IMG/VR virus record: IMGVR_UViG_3300027754_000192 | Span: 1-41,508 of that record | DNA: 41,508 bases | Reading direction: 5' to 3' (one strand) | Origin: a virus | Shown here: in pieces, positions 32,273 to 39,561 of the stretch | Layout of the letters: each line of letters starts with the position of its first letter | Position numbering within the stretch: position 1 is the first letter of the stretch | Program-made: the position numbers and the translations under genes | The notes under the pieces: model-generated | What the model was told of the DNA's origin: nothing | Database searches by the model: none | What the model saw: only the letters and a program-made list of their open reading frames with translations

Positions 32273-32365
32273 TTACTTCTTTCCGCCACCCTTGGCTCCG
32301 CCATTAGCGCCGCCCTTGCCACCGCCCTTTGCTCCGCCATTGCCACGACGTGAAGTTCCACTCAT
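32273..32365 (-). CDS. Gly/Lys-rich 30-residue peptide
   Basis: A 30-codon gene starts in the ATGA overlap with the preceding gene and encodes a basic low-complexity peptide built from GGAKGGGK-type units, with KK at the end. It lies eight bases before the portal start. Translational coupling and its tight fit make it plausible. A Gly/Lys tail could bind nucleic acid, or the reading may mainly serve to carry ribosomes to the portal start. Function is unknown. Confidence 0.45.
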   Translation of the reverse strand: MSGTSRRGNGGAKGGGKGGANGGAKGGGKK

Positions 32366-32577
32366 TTCTTGCTCCTGTTCTCCGTCACTGGTGCGACGGG
32401 TGTGATTGGCTCAGTGACCGAATTGACGTACATGCGAAGACGCTGTGCATCTTCGTTGTCAACCTTCTCTGAATCTCGCGAGTCGGTGAACTTAATGATC
32501 GCCTGAGTTCCGAAGAACGAAATCCGTTCAACTCGGTGGATTGGGATGTAAACCTGTTCAGAAATCCTGAGAAGCAT
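32362..32577 (-). CDS. Small unrecognised protein, 71 aa
   Basis: The product has a beta-rich N-terminal half (MLLRISEQVYIPIHRVERIS and IIKFTDSRDSE) and a Pro/Val/Thr-rich tail. The pattern resembles short beta-sheet proteins but matches no family I know. It is placed between a jelly-roll-like protein and the Gly/Lys peptide, with a four-base overlap at its stop. Confidence 0.55.
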   Translation of the reverse strand: MLLRISEQVYIPIHRVERISFFGTQAIIKFTDSRDSEKVDNEDAQRLRMYVNSVTEPITPVAPVTENRSKK

Positions 32578-32585
32578 GGTGTTTC

Positions 32586-33389
32586 CTACGGGCGCGCCGC
32601 ATTTCGGTACGACGGAATTTCCGCGTACATGTAGTCAATGTCAATTGTTTGATCTGATCGACCGCTTCCAGAGGAAGAGGGAGAAGCACCAGTCTTGTCT
32701 CTGGTTTGGATGCTATGCACCATGGTTGCAAAGTCTGTGGAGTCTGGAGTCTCAACAGTGGTGCTGGCTACTACAGAATGGTTTATGAAAAAGTCCACTT
32801 GGACACGAGAGCGAGCCTCATTTAGCCAAGTCCACTCTAAGCGCAAGGTGTTCCAATTGCTTTTTGGAACTGTGGTTGTCAGTTCAAACAAAGGAAATGG
32901 CGCATTTGAAAGATATGACCACCAGATACAGCATGTCCAAAATGGTTCGTCGCCATGATTGTGAAACCCAATCCCCTTATCGAACCTAGCAATTCGCCCG
33001 TTGTAAAGAATCTTCCCTGCGTGATCAAGACCCATACCACAATACTGAACAACTTCTGGTGCAAGTGATGAGGTATTTGATTTAACCCTGCACTGAAATA
33101 CATTTCTCTTGTTGATAGGACTTCTAACACTCAGATAATTCCTATCCATGAATGGAGAAGCGCTCTGGCATAGAAAAAGACCAGACCTTCCATAAAGAGA
33201 GTTTGATGCCGCTGGACATCCAAGCGTAACAACGCCCAGTGCATCAACCGAAGTGTTGCTTATGGTGAGAGTTGGTTCTGGGCTATTTCCTCTACTCCAA
33301 CCCCATTCATCGATACCAGTGATGAAGTCTGAATAGACAATCCTGTTCTCGTATGTCAGCGGACCAACAGGAGAGGGGAACGACGTCAT
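32586..33389 (-). CDS. Jelly-roll / lectin-like appendage protein A, 267 aa
   Basis: The protein is mostly beta strand and Ser/Asn/Thr-rich, starting with a YSDFITGIDEWGW stretch and containing FWTCCIWWSYLSN and VDFFINHSVVASTTVETPDS. The SDFI-like start and the D/N-x-V-A-S/T end pattern recur in the next gene and in the C-terminal domain of the adaptor fusion. I infer a concanavalin-like jelly roll that binds glycans or decorates the particle. It overlaps the neighbouring homologue by four bases and looks AT-richer than the early genes. Confidence 0.5.
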   Translation of the reverse strand: MTSFPSPVGPLTYENRIVYSDFITGIDEWGWSRGNSPEPTLTISNTSVDALGVVTLGCPAASNSLYGRSGLFLCQSASPFMDRNYLSVRSPINKRNVFQCRVKSNTSSLAPEVVQYCGMGLDHAGKILYNGRIARFDKGIGFHNHGDEPFWTCCIWWSYLSNAPFPLFELTTTVPKSNWNTLRLEWTWLNEARSRVQVDFFINHSVVASTTVETPDSTDFATMVHSIQTRDKTGASPSSSGSGRSDQTIDIDYMYAEIPSYRNAARP

Positions 33390-34102
33390 CGCTCAATCCT
33401 CATGCGCACGGTCAGTTGATCGATTGTTGCAGAATTTGGACCAGCCGCAGTTCCGCCCGATGTGCAGTCTTTGACCTCGAATGCAGGAAGAACGGCGGCG
33501 CTTGTGCGCAACTGCGCGCTTATTGCCCCAAGAATCCTTCCATTGGCAATGAAGGTGGTTTGACTTGCATTTTTGGAAATGATGACCTGAAAATTATTTT
33601 GGTTAGTCTTTGAAAGTGTGGTGTCAAACGAAGTAAGTACTGAGTTGATTACCACTCCGTAACACCAAGAAGTCTTTGTTCCATTTACAAAGAATCCAGC
33701 AAAGTCTGTTGCGGGAATGAGCGCTGTGGAGTAATTGGCAGTCGATACTCCGAATGAACATTGAAGAGCAGCAGAACCAACGTTTGGTCCAACTACACCA
33801 GAACCATAGATGTCTACTTCACCCTTACCAAGACGGAAGTTGCGCGTCAGTGCTGCTCCCGAAGTGGCTTGAGCGGGAGCCATATAGATTCCAGCGTATG
33901 CGAATATGCCAGCAGACGTCGTACTAGGAGTGGAAATAGTCGCTTTGCCTAGCACGCTACTATCGTTTGTGTTGTCTACGAATGTGGTTCCAAGAGTTCC
34001 ATCTGTTGCCACATTGAACGGCGCATAGGAAGTGATGAAGTCTGAGAACAGACAGACATCAGACATTGGAAACACGCCGCTGAAGGTTGAGAACATTGTC
34101 AT
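33386..34102 (-). CDS. Jelly-roll / lectin-like appendage protein B, 238 aa
   Basis: This is a beta-rich paralogue-like partner of the preceding protein. It begins VCLFSDFITSYAPFNVATDG and later shows AGIYMAPAQATSGAALTRNF, DFAGFFVNGTKTSWCYGVVI and TFIANGRILGAISAQL. The order of strands parallels the C-terminal domain of the adaptor fusion (LFSDM..., then FYIDGVLVATF). The role is inferred to be surface binding or decoration; it has no enzymatic motif. Confidence 0.5.
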   Translation of the reverse strand: MTMFSTFSGVFPMSDVCLFSDFITSYAPFNVATDGTLGTTFVDNTNDSSVLGKATISTPSTTSAGIFAYAGIYMAPAQATSGAALTRNFRLGKGEVDIYGSGVVGPNVGSAALQCSFGVSTANYSTALIPATDFAGFFVNGTKTSWCYGVVINSVLTSFDTTLSKTNQNNFQVIISKNASQTTFIANGRILGAISAQLRTSAAVLPAFEVKDCTSGGTAAGPNSATIDQLTVRMRIER

Positions 34103-34299
34103 AGTGGATCGCCTTGTTTGATGACTTGATCTGTCGCTGTGGGTTGCAGCCGCATGTGCAGTACTGAAATACCCATGCGAAGCACGTCTGCCATTGAGAT
34201 GTATGTCCCAAACTTGTTGGAGAAAGTTTCGGACAGGAACTTCACCTGTCGGTGAGATTGCTCGTCAACCCGCAGCGTGAATGTCTTCTTCTTGCTCAA
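34099..34299 (-). CDS. Ribbon-helix-helix-like small protein, 66 aa
   Basis: The N terminus KKTFTLRVDEQSHRQVKFLS and a following ISMADVLRMGISVLHMRL helix pair fit a ribbon-helix-helix DNA-binding fold. It overlaps both neighbours by four bases. A regulator encoded within a virion operon could time late transcription; this is inference from fold and position. Confidence 0.55.
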   Translation of the reverse strand: MSKKKTFTLRVDEQSHRQVKFLSETFSNKFGTYISMADVLRMGISVLHMRLQPTATDQVIKQGDPL

Positions 34300-34517
34300 T
34301 GCTTCGCCCTGTTGGTGGACCTGCTTACAACACGGATGTTCGACTTGCGATTGTCGCGCGGGTTGCCGTTGCGATGGTCCACATCGTTACCGTCGCCTTT
34401 GGAGATACGCCCCTCGCTCTTGGCAAGTCGATTCGCCTTGTTGCGAGATGCACGGTCCTTCTTGGAAGAATCCGAAGATTGGAACTTGGCGTATTCTTTT
34501 TTGTAGTTACGCGGCAT
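34296..34517 (-). CDS. Small HNH-like protein, 73 aa
   Basis: The protein is strongly basic. Its C-terminal half carries the HNH-like core DVDHRNGNPRDNRKSNIRVV (45-64), in which H48, N60 and R62 match the DH...N-x-R pattern of HNH nucleases and nicking domains. At 73 residues it is a minimal form, lacking the extra DNA-binding domains of homing enzymes. HNH proteins near terminase assist DNA cutting in some phages; whether this one does is unknown. Confidence 0.65.
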   Translation of the reverse strand: MPRNYKKEYAKFQSSDSSKKDRASRNKANRLAKSEGRISKGDGNDVDHRNGNPRDNRKSNIRVVSRSTNRAKH

Positions 34518-34903
34518 TAGCGCACACCCTTGAGAATATCAGAGATATAGGAAACCCCTGACATTGCCTTTGAAGAGTACCCGCCTCGTGGAGCAAATAC
34601 GCCTCTTCCCATTGAGATCATCGTTTTGGCGTGTGCTACCGCCTTCATCCGAACGGCATCTGGAACTCCATCTCCTCTATCGGCGGCATCCAGAACTTGA
34701 GCGATCTCAGCGGCGGTAAGGGTTGGGACTATGGAAGGGATATCCATTTCTCGACCATTGATCGGAACACCGATGGTGTATTCGGTCACATCGTGACCAG
34801 AAGGAGACTTGAGTGGACCCATCCACCCCTTCCCCTTGGAAGTTCCATCTTGTCGAAGTCCATAGTCTTGCATCAGCATTTCCATCGCTTTCTTGCGAGG
34901 CAT
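34517..34903 (-). CDS. Conserved phage protein of unknown role, 128 aa
   Basis: The core reads DYGLRQDGTSKGKGWMGPLK (13-32), then TEYTIGVPINGREMDIPSIV and PTLTAAEIAQVLDAA. This is a recurrent module in tailed phages, often beside packaging or internal virion genes, but its activity is unknown to me. The C-terminal 40 residues are helical. It overlaps the HNH-like gene by one base. Confidence 0.65.
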   Translation of the reverse strand: MPRKKAMEMLMQDYGLRQDGTSKGKGWMGPLKSPSGHDVTEYTIGVPINGREMDIPSIVPTLTAAEIAQVLDAADRGDGVPDAVRMKAVAHAKTMISMGRGVFAPRGGYSSKAMSGVSYISDILKGVR

Positions 34904-34911
34904 AAGTTATC

Positions 34912-34965
34912 TCAGCACTTGCCCTTGCACTTGCACTTCGACTTGCCGCATTTCTTGCACTTCAT
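34912..34965 (-). CDS. Cys/Lys-rich 17-residue micropeptide
   Basis: An 18-codon gene encodes MKCKKCGKSKCKCKGKC: five cysteines and eight lysines in 17 residues, with C-x2-C, C-x-C and C-x3-C spacing like a tiny metal knuckle. Its ATG shares a base with the preceding stop (TGATG), implying reinitiation. It lies in an otherwise gene-free gap, so it may be a real metal-binding peptide or a relic of translation between genes. Confidence 0.4.
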   Translation of the reverse strand: MKCKKCGKSKCKCKGKC

Positions 34966-35123
34966 CAGCAGCCACCCTTCTTTGCGAATGGGTTCATGCC
35001 CTTCATTGGCTTCTTTCCAGCAGGCTTCTTATCAGACGACATCGACTTCTTTGCAGGCTTCTTCTTCATTGGGTTCTTGCTCCAGCCCCACGGATGGGAC
35101 TTACTTGGTTTAACGGCGGTCAC
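34965..35123 (-). CDS. Lys-rich 52-residue basic protein
   Basis: A GTG start at 35123 follows the near-ideal ribosome-binding site AAGGAGG inside the end of the large-terminase gene (14-base overlap). The 52-residue product is Lys/Pro/Met-rich (KKKPAKKSMSSDKKPAGKKP, then MKGMNPFAKKGGC) with an aromatic start (HPWGWSKNP). Such small basic phage proteins may bind DNA or neutralise packaged DNA. The strong ribosome-binding site makes it likely real. Confidence 0.6.
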   Translation of the reverse strand: MTAVKPSKSHPWGWSKNPMKKKPAKKSMSSDKKPAGKKPMKGMNPFAKKGGC

Positions 35124-36882
35124 GGGTGACCTCCTTGTGATTCAATATAGCCCCTAGAGAATCTGGGTGGAATCCAACCTTCGGTCGCTCTGGACCTACA
35201 CCCTCATCGCACAGCATAAGCGCTCCAGCCAAGGCGATAACACGATCTCCGTGAGATTCTCGCGCTCCGCTAGAAAGATCTCGGACCGAACCTGCCTCAA
35301 TCGCCCCGTCGTCCGTGATGATGTATTCCAGCATCTCCTTCAGGGCGTCGGCGCTGCGGATGACCACATCTCCCTGAGCCATAGCCCTGCTCAACCCCCC
35401 CAGCAGGGTCCGCTTGCTGCGCCTCGTCGAGTGCCAGCCCACCTTGCTCGTCCGACCTTCCGACATCGTTCCAATATTCCTCTGGCGGTACACGTCGGAA
35501 TACCCGATCCGCTCAAAGTCATGGTGCATGGCAGCGCCTGCCCCGTTGACCTCCCACCCAATCATCGGATGGCGCCGACCTCGGTACACAGTCATCGCCG
35601 CCTCAACCATCTCATTGGACAGGTCGTGCGGAGGCATGTTCGGATCGATGAATTCAGCCACCATTTCCCTGCTTTCAGCGTCCATAACCGCTACCGCAGA
35701 GTTGGCACTACCCGCCCCATACGACGGGTCGGCAAACATCACAAACTCCCTGTCCCTGTCACCCTCACGCCACACCCGCCAGCGCCCATGCTCGTCGTCC
35801 ACAAAGTGACCCTTCACGAGTTCGCACCGACGTGGAATATCCGCATTCCTAGCCATGTGATCCGTCACAACTGATGGGGTAAAGAAGTTCTGTCCACTAC
35901 CAACCTCCTGCGCAAACACGTTTTGAGCCAAGTCAACCGTGTCTCGACGACCCATCTGCTCGCCCAGCCAAGGTGTCCATCGGTAGACAGAACCAGACAC
36001 ACCAGTAACTCGACCATCCTTGTCCTCCCTGTCCTCACCGCCAGCGCCCTTCTCAGGATGATCGGTGTAAAGCAGTTCGACGAGGCGGGGATCACCAGTA
36101 GACCTCCCCTGCCTGACCAGATTCGCATAGTGAGTACCAGCACCCAATGGGGTACTCACAGCAATTCGGCAGGCAGACGCATCCGCAGCAGACCGCCACG
36201 CCGCTTCCGCGTCATCCATAGCCGCAAACTCGTCAAACATGATGAAAGTGCGTCGTCCACCCCTACCAACGTGCGCCGTAGATGCCTGACCCGTGATCGT
36301 CGCACCCGAAATAGGGTTCTTCAGCATCATGTGCTGACGACATTCACCGCCACGCTTCACCAAACGCTCTGGAGGTGCTGGCAACAGCCACGCAGGCTGA
36401 CTTTCCACCATGTAATCCACCTTCCAAAACAAACTGTCAGGGTCAGATGGCTTGTCAACACCATCCTCAATGCGACTTACAAGCAATGCCTGCCACCCGT
36501 GGAACATCCACCCCCACACCGACACCGAAGCAAGCAACCAAGACGCCCCCATATCACGACTCTTGCGGATAACCACGTCCCGACCATCCTTAATCGCTGA
36601 AATAACCTCCCGCGATGCCTTCTCCTGACACTCCCAAAGCACAAACGGATGATTCGCCCTCTCCGTAGGCAACTCACGACCCGTCAAAGGATCCGTTGCC
36701 TTCACCCGATACGTCCAACCCGTCATCCGAAGCCACAGAATGAAGTCATCTGCAAACGCAGCACGGAAGTCAGCCTGAGATTGTGTGTCGCCCGAAGTGC
36801 TGTCTAAGAACATCTTCCTCAAACGAAGGATGTCAGGTCTTACGCCACTGGTTGCAACAGGTTGAGGAGATTTGGGTGTCAT
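35110..36882 (-). CDS. terL: Terminase large subunit, 590 aa
   Basis: ATPase motifs: Walker A-like RKSRDMGAS (106-114), Walker B IMFDEF (214-219), and STP (243-245) as the coupling motif. Nuclease motifs: VMFADPSYGAGS (381-392) with the first catalytic Asp, WEVNGAG later, and ESHGDRVIAL with a C-terminal Asp. It drives DNA into the prohead and cuts it. The annotated ATG is preceded by no clear ribosome-binding site; a shorter start at M24 is possible. A G-rich tract lies 61-85 bases upstream. Confidence 0.9.
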   Translation of the reverse strand: MTPKSPQPVATSGVRPDILRLRKMFLDSTSGDTQSQADFRAAFADDFILWLRMTGWTYRVKATDPLTGRELPTERANHPFVLWECQEKASREVISAIKDGRDVVIRKSRDMGASWLLASVSVWGWMFHGWQALLVSRIEDGVDKPSDPDSLFWKVDYMVESQPAWLLPAPPERLVKRGGECRQHMMLKNPISGATITGQASTAHVGRGGRRTFIMFDEFAAMDDAEAAWRSAADASACRIAVSTPLGAGTHYANLVRQGRSTGDPRLVELLYTDHPEKGAGGEDREDKDGRVTGVSGSVYRWTPWLGEQMGRRDTVDLAQNVFAQEVGSGQNFFTPSVVTDHMARNADIPRRCELVKGHFVDDEHGRWRVWREGDRDREFVMFADPSYGAGSANSAVAVMDAESREMVAEFIDPNMPPHDLSNEMVEAAMTVYRGRRHPMIGWEVNGAGAAMHHDFERIGYSDVYRQRNIGTMSEGRTSKVGWHSTRRSKRTLLGGLSRAMAQGDVVIRSADALKEMLEYIITDDGAIEAGSVRDLSSGARESHGDRVIALAGALMLCDEGVGPERPKVGFHPDSLGAILNHKEVTRDRR

Positions 36883-36943
36883 GTTTTTGGATGAGAGTAG
36901 TTTTTTTTACAATGCGGCTTCGGGTCGATCGCGCGGGGCGAAG

Positions 36944-36966
36944 CCCCCACCCCCCCTCCCACCCCC
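36944..36966 (-). promoter_or_regulatory. G-quadruplex motif upstream of the large terminase
   Basis: On the minus strand the sequence runs G5-T-G3-A-G7-T-G5: four G tracts joined by single bases, about as strong a quadruplex motif as can be drawn. It lies in the 187-base gap (36883-37069) between the small- and large-terminase genes. The gap also has a 5-bp hairpin next to the tract, an 8-bp hairpin at 36971-36989 and a run of eight A's before the large-terminase start. I see no gene in this gap. Confidence 0.6.
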
Positions 36967-37069
36967 ACCTCGCGACGACGAAGTCGTTGCGCGTTGCCTT
37001 TCCCTTCCTCGCCGTGCCGTGTGCGGTGCGTCTGCCCGTGTCGCGGCGAGCGCGGTCAAGCCCAGTCGA

Positions 37070-37519
37070 TCACGCGTTCCATTCGGCAAGCAGCATCCTC
37101 GCCCTTGACGAATCACCGTCCATCGAGATCGTCGTCCTTTGGTCAACCTGCACCGATGACCGTTCACGATAGATGTCGGGGCGCAACGCCTTCAGCCTGA
37201 ACTGGAGCGCCTGCATCTGAGTCGGTGTCGCGTCGATGCTGCCCTTCGCAATGCCGTCGACGATGCCTTCCAGCGTCATGGCGGTCTCAGCGTCGACATC
37301 GGCGAGGCGCGCAGCGAAGTCGGGGTCGAGGCGTTTCCACCGCATCACATCGTCATGGCGGCATTGCGCAGCCTTCTGAGCAGCAACCCAACCGTTCGGG
37401 ATTGCAAGCAAGAATGCCTCCATCTTCGATTTACGGACCTGCAACTGCGTTTGTGCATCCTTTGTGGATAAGTCGAAGGCGTGTACCGCACTGGTCAAAA
37501 GAAATTTGTTCGGCTTCAT
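37070..37519 (-). CDS. Putative terminase small subunit
   Basis: The product has a helical DNA-binding-type centre (AIPNGWVAAQKAAQCRHDDV and MRWKRLDPDFAARLADVDAE) and a helical C-terminal part before a tail (YRERSSVQVDQRT). This suits a terminase small subunit, and it is the first gene of the packaging operon, directly before the large subunit. The start is uncertain: I use the ATG at 37519, but 37549 upstream or an internal ATG at about 37423 are possible and none has a convincing ribosome-binding site. The reading frame itself is secure. Confidence 0.65.
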   Translation of the reverse strand: MKPNKFLLTSAVHAFDLSTKDAQTQLQVRKSKMEAFLLAIPNGWVAAQKAAQCRHDDVMRWKRLDPDFAARLADVDAETAMTLEGIVDGIAKGSIDATPTQMQALQFRLKALRPDIYRERSSVQVDQRTTISMDGDSSRARMLLAEWNA

Positions 37520-37631
37520 GTGTTGCACTATAAGGCACTTACACCGCATCGAGGACGACGATCTTCACGATCTTGCCAGAATGTTGGTCAAGGTTGTTGC
37601 ACTGTGTTGCTTCCTGTTGTCTAATTACCCC

Positions 37632-37649
37632 ATCGAAGTCACCTTCGAT
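37632..37649. promoter_or_regulatory. Perfect inverted repeat in the divergent control region
   Basis: ATCGAAG and CTTCGAT form 7-bp arms around TCAC, between the divergent small-terminase and short-gene operons. Next to it is TTGACAAGTCAA (37652-37663), which contains a consensus-like TTGACA hexamer and a TGACAA word also present at 74-79. I found no convincing -10 element. The 280-base stretch 37550-37828 otherwise holds two GC-rich hairpins and no gene I can support. Confidence 0.4.
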
Positions 37650-37755
37650 CTTTGACAAGTCAACCCTGTGAGACCTCAGCGAAGTGCCCCTCTAAAGGCG
37701 AAGCGCGCTGAGCCATCGAACAGGAATGTGTGATGACTACCGCGACTTTAGAACC

Positions 37756-37802
37756 GCGCGCCCTGCCTTGTGCGGGGCGCGCTCTCCTGAGCCGCGCGGC
37801 TC
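37756..37802 (+). promoter_or_regulatory. Paired GC-rich hairpins leading the short-gene array
   Basis: GCGCGCCC (37756-37763) pairs with GGGCGCGC (37775-37782). The 14-base palindrome GAGCCGCGCGGCTC follows at 37789-37802. After this come CCCGTTCCTGAAAGGAACACC and the first array start. It takes the place of the C-run/G-run hairpin used in the downstream leader modules. Confidence 0.55.
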
Positions 37803-37828
37803 TCCACCCCGTTCCTGAAAGGAACACC

Positions 37829-38143
37829 ATGACACTCCCAGCAGCCACCGCCATCGACACCCTCCGCACCTGCATCGAGACCAGCACCGTTGCGCTCCAC
37901 AACGCGAAGCCGAAAGGCTTCGGCAAGTCCAGCCCCGCCGAACTGATCCAAACACGCTGCTTCATCCTTGGCATGATCCATGCGTACCGCCTTGCGACAG
38001 ACTTCAAAGCCAACGATGCGTTCAACATGTGGGGTCAAGTGGATCTCGCTTTGAAGAATGCTCAGAAGACATTCAAGACCGCGAAGAAAGTTGCCGCTGC
38101 CGCTGAAGCCCAGCGCGCAGTGGTGCAGGCTGAAACGCTCTGA
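37829..38143 (+). CDS. Unrecognised helical protein, 104 aa
   Basis: First gene of the short-gene array. The product is helical throughout, with an Ala/Lys/Gln-rich coiled tail (KNAQKTFKTAKKVAAAAEAQ). There are no membrane or metal-binding features and I know no family. The ATG at 37829 is chosen because CTGAAAGGAACACC stands immediately before it; a longer in-frame start would begin within the leader hairpins. Confidence 0.65.
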   Translation: MTLPAATAIDTLRTCIETSTVALHNAKPKGFGKSSPAELIQTRCFILGMIHAYRLATDFKANDAFNMWGQVDLALKNAQKTFKTAKKVAAAAEAQRAVVQAETL

Positions 38144-38164
38144 CCGACGACCTCGATCCAACAT

Positions 38165-38180
38165 CCCCCCGCAAGGGGGG
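38165..38180 (+). promoter_or_regulatory. Leader hairpin, GCAA loop
   Basis: C6-GCAA-G6, a six-pair stem with a GNRA tetraloop, flanked by GATCCAAC upstream and CTGCTGATCCTGACCGTTC downstream, then CTCGAAAGGAACACC before the next start. It is part of the recurring leader module. Confidence 0.7.
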
Positions 38181-38226
38181 CTGCTGATCCTGACCGTTCA
38201 AACCTGTTCTCGAAAGGAACACCACC

Positions 38227-38670
38227 ATGACAATCGACATGCCACCGTCAGCCACTTACATCGTCCGCATCGAAGAATCGACTGCACCAAGGGCAATGAC
38301 CATCGAGGACTTCCTTGGCGAAGCAGTGGGCAAGGAAATCAACGCCTTCGAGATTGTCAGCCGCCCAACTGGTGCGAAGCCAGTCTTCTCCGTCTACAGC
38401 CGCGACCGTGATCACGAAGTAGAACCGACCTTCGCAACCTCAGACGCGACGATCACCGCGATGATCAACCGAATCCGTCACGAACTGAACATGTTTCAGG
38501 ACATCGGACACCGCAACATCACCACGACAAGGGCAGGAGCCAAGCGTATCTACGGGATGCTCGATGTGTTGGACTTCGTCTGTGATGCTTCGAGCCTTCA
38601 GACCAGTCTGCGCAATGAACTGAAAGCCGCGCTACAACGCGCCGCCGCCGACTTCAAGTCAAGTCGGTAA
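38227..38670 (+). CDS. Unrecognised protein, 147 aa
   Basis: The product opens with a beta-like stretch (SATYIVRIEESTAPR). A helical half follows (TITAMINRIRHELNMFQDIG) and a C-terminal helix bundle (LRNELKAALQRAAADFK). Single Cys residues occur but no metal site. The ATG follows CTCGAAAGGAACACCACC. It lies in the short-gene array, where small host-takeover or anti-defence proteins would be expected, but no function is visible. Confidence 0.65.
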   Translation: MTIDMPPSATYIVRIEESTAPRAMTIEDFLGEAVGKEINAFEIVSRPTGAKPVFSVYSRDRDHEVEPTFATSDATITAMINRIRHELNMFQDIGHRNITTTRAGAKRIYGMLDVLDFVCDASSLQTSLRNELKAALQRAAADFKSSR

Positions 38671-38687
38671 ACACGACCTCGATCCAA

Positions 38688-38709
38688 CAGCCCCCCGCAA
38701 GGGGGGCTG
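38688..38709 (+). promoter_or_regulatory. Leader hairpin, GCAA loop
   Basis: CAGCCCCCC pairs with GGGGGGCTG over nine pairs around a GCAA tetraloop. GATCCAA precedes it; CTGATCGTGACCGTTC, AACCAGTTC and the GAAAGGAAC start sequence follow. Clear member of the module family. Confidence 0.7.
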
Positions 38710-38757
38710 CTGATCGTGACCGTTCTCTCAACCAGTTCCCGAAAGGAACCCCCCGCC

Positions 38758-39078
38758 ATGTACACCACCGACTACACCGTCATCGCCGCCAAGATCACCC
38801 CTACGATCTGCAACCTTGGAATCGGCGGGTGGACAGTCACCAAGCCCCTCGCCAAGCCTGAGACCGACAGCGCGGGACCATCGGTCATCGTCCACATCCA
38901 GCAGGGATCGGCTCGCGTCACCGTCCGCTGGGAACTGGTCGACGCGCCGCAGTGGGATCTGACGATCGACATCACTGCTCTGCCCTGCAAGTGGGACGAA
39001 GAGGAGTCGGAATGTTACATGCTGGCGGTCAAGATCGCCCAGCGAGTGGCGAGCCTGCTCAAGCACCACCTCCGATGA
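38758..39078 (+). CDS. Unrecognised beta-rich protein, 106 aa
   Basis: The 106-residue product looks like an alpha/beta protein: TVIAAKITPTICNLGIGGWT, SVIVHIQQGSARVTVRWELV, WDLTIDITALPCKWDEEESE and a C-terminal helix LAVKIAQRVASLLKHHLR. I recognise no family. The ATG at 38758 is preceded by CCGAAAGGAACCCCCCGCC and the leader hairpin. Confidence 0.65.
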   Translation: MYTTDYTVIAAKITPTICNLGIGGWTVTKPLAKPETDSAGPSVIVHIQQGSARVTVRWELVDAPQWDLTIDITALPCKWDEEESECYMLAVKIAQRVASLLKHHLR

Positions 39079-39096
39079 TCGATTCCGATCCAACCT

Positions 39097-39114
39097 CCCC
39101 GCCTTCGGGCGGGG
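39097..39114 (+). promoter_or_regulatory. Leader hairpin, TTCG loop
   Basis: CCCCGCC pairs with GGCGGGG around TTCG. The arm sequence differs from the GCAA copies, yet pairing and stable tetraloop are kept, as are the CGATCCAAC and CTGATCGTGACCG flanks. Confidence 0.7.
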
Positions 39115-39157
39115 GGGCTGATCGTGACCGCTCCCAGTTCTTTGAAAGGAACACCCC

Positions 39158-39469
39158 ATGACAAGCACCAGCGTCCCGCACTCGAACATTGCCAAAGACC
39201 TGCAATCCGTAGCGTACCGCGCGCTCGAAACCGCGCTCGCAGAGGCGGACGCGCGTTGCGACTACGATCGAGCAGTCGCCTTCCTGTTCTATTCTGTCCG
39301 CACCCAGCACCGCACCGCCGCCGACCGCTACGAGGCTAACAGCGCCGCCAACCGCCGCTTGCAGGACAAGACGGAGAACTGGGAGTTGGCACAAGCGGCG
39401 CGCCGCGCCGCAGAAGAAGCCTATGTTGCCGCGCAGCGCGCGGCAGAAGCAGCCGCAGCCGCTAAGTGA
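39158..39469 (+). CDS. Unrecognised Ala-rich helical protein, 103 aa
   Basis: The product is almost wholly alpha-helical with heptad-like spacing (ALETALAEADARCDYDRAVA) and ends in an Ala-rich coiled tail (AAQRAAEAAAAAK). No known family. It sits in the short-gene array behind TTTGAAAGGAACACCCC. It may be structural or regulatory; nothing more specific is visible. Confidence 0.65.
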   Translation: MTSTSVPHSNIAKDLQSVAYRALETALAEADARCDYDRAVAFLFYSVRTQHRTAADRYEANSAANRRLQDKTENWELAQAARRAAEEAYVAAQRAAEAAAAAK

Positions 39470-39495
39470 CCGACCGACGACCACCCGCCAACCTG

Positions 39496-39511
39496 CCCCC
39501 CTCATGGGGGG
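39496..39511 (+). promoter_or_regulatory. Leader hairpin, TCAT loop
   Basis: C6-TCAT-G6. The flanks are more diverged than in other copies (CCAAC upstream, GGCTGACCGTTCTCTCAACC downstream), but the distance to CTGAAAGGAACACCC and the next ATG is kept. Confidence 0.65.
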
Positions 39512-39561
39512 GTGGGCTGCGGCTGACCGTTCTCTCAACCCGTTCTCTGAAAGGAACACCC

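Noticed and set aside
37463-37471. Perfect DnaA box (TTATCCACA on the minus strand)
   Set aside because: A single 9-mer inside the small-terminase coding sequence; one such match is expected by chance at this genome size and there is no cluster or AT-rich element.
37652-37680. Sigma-70 promoter from TTGACA
   Set aside because: No acceptable -10 hexamer lies at 16-18 bases spacing, so no promoter was annotated.
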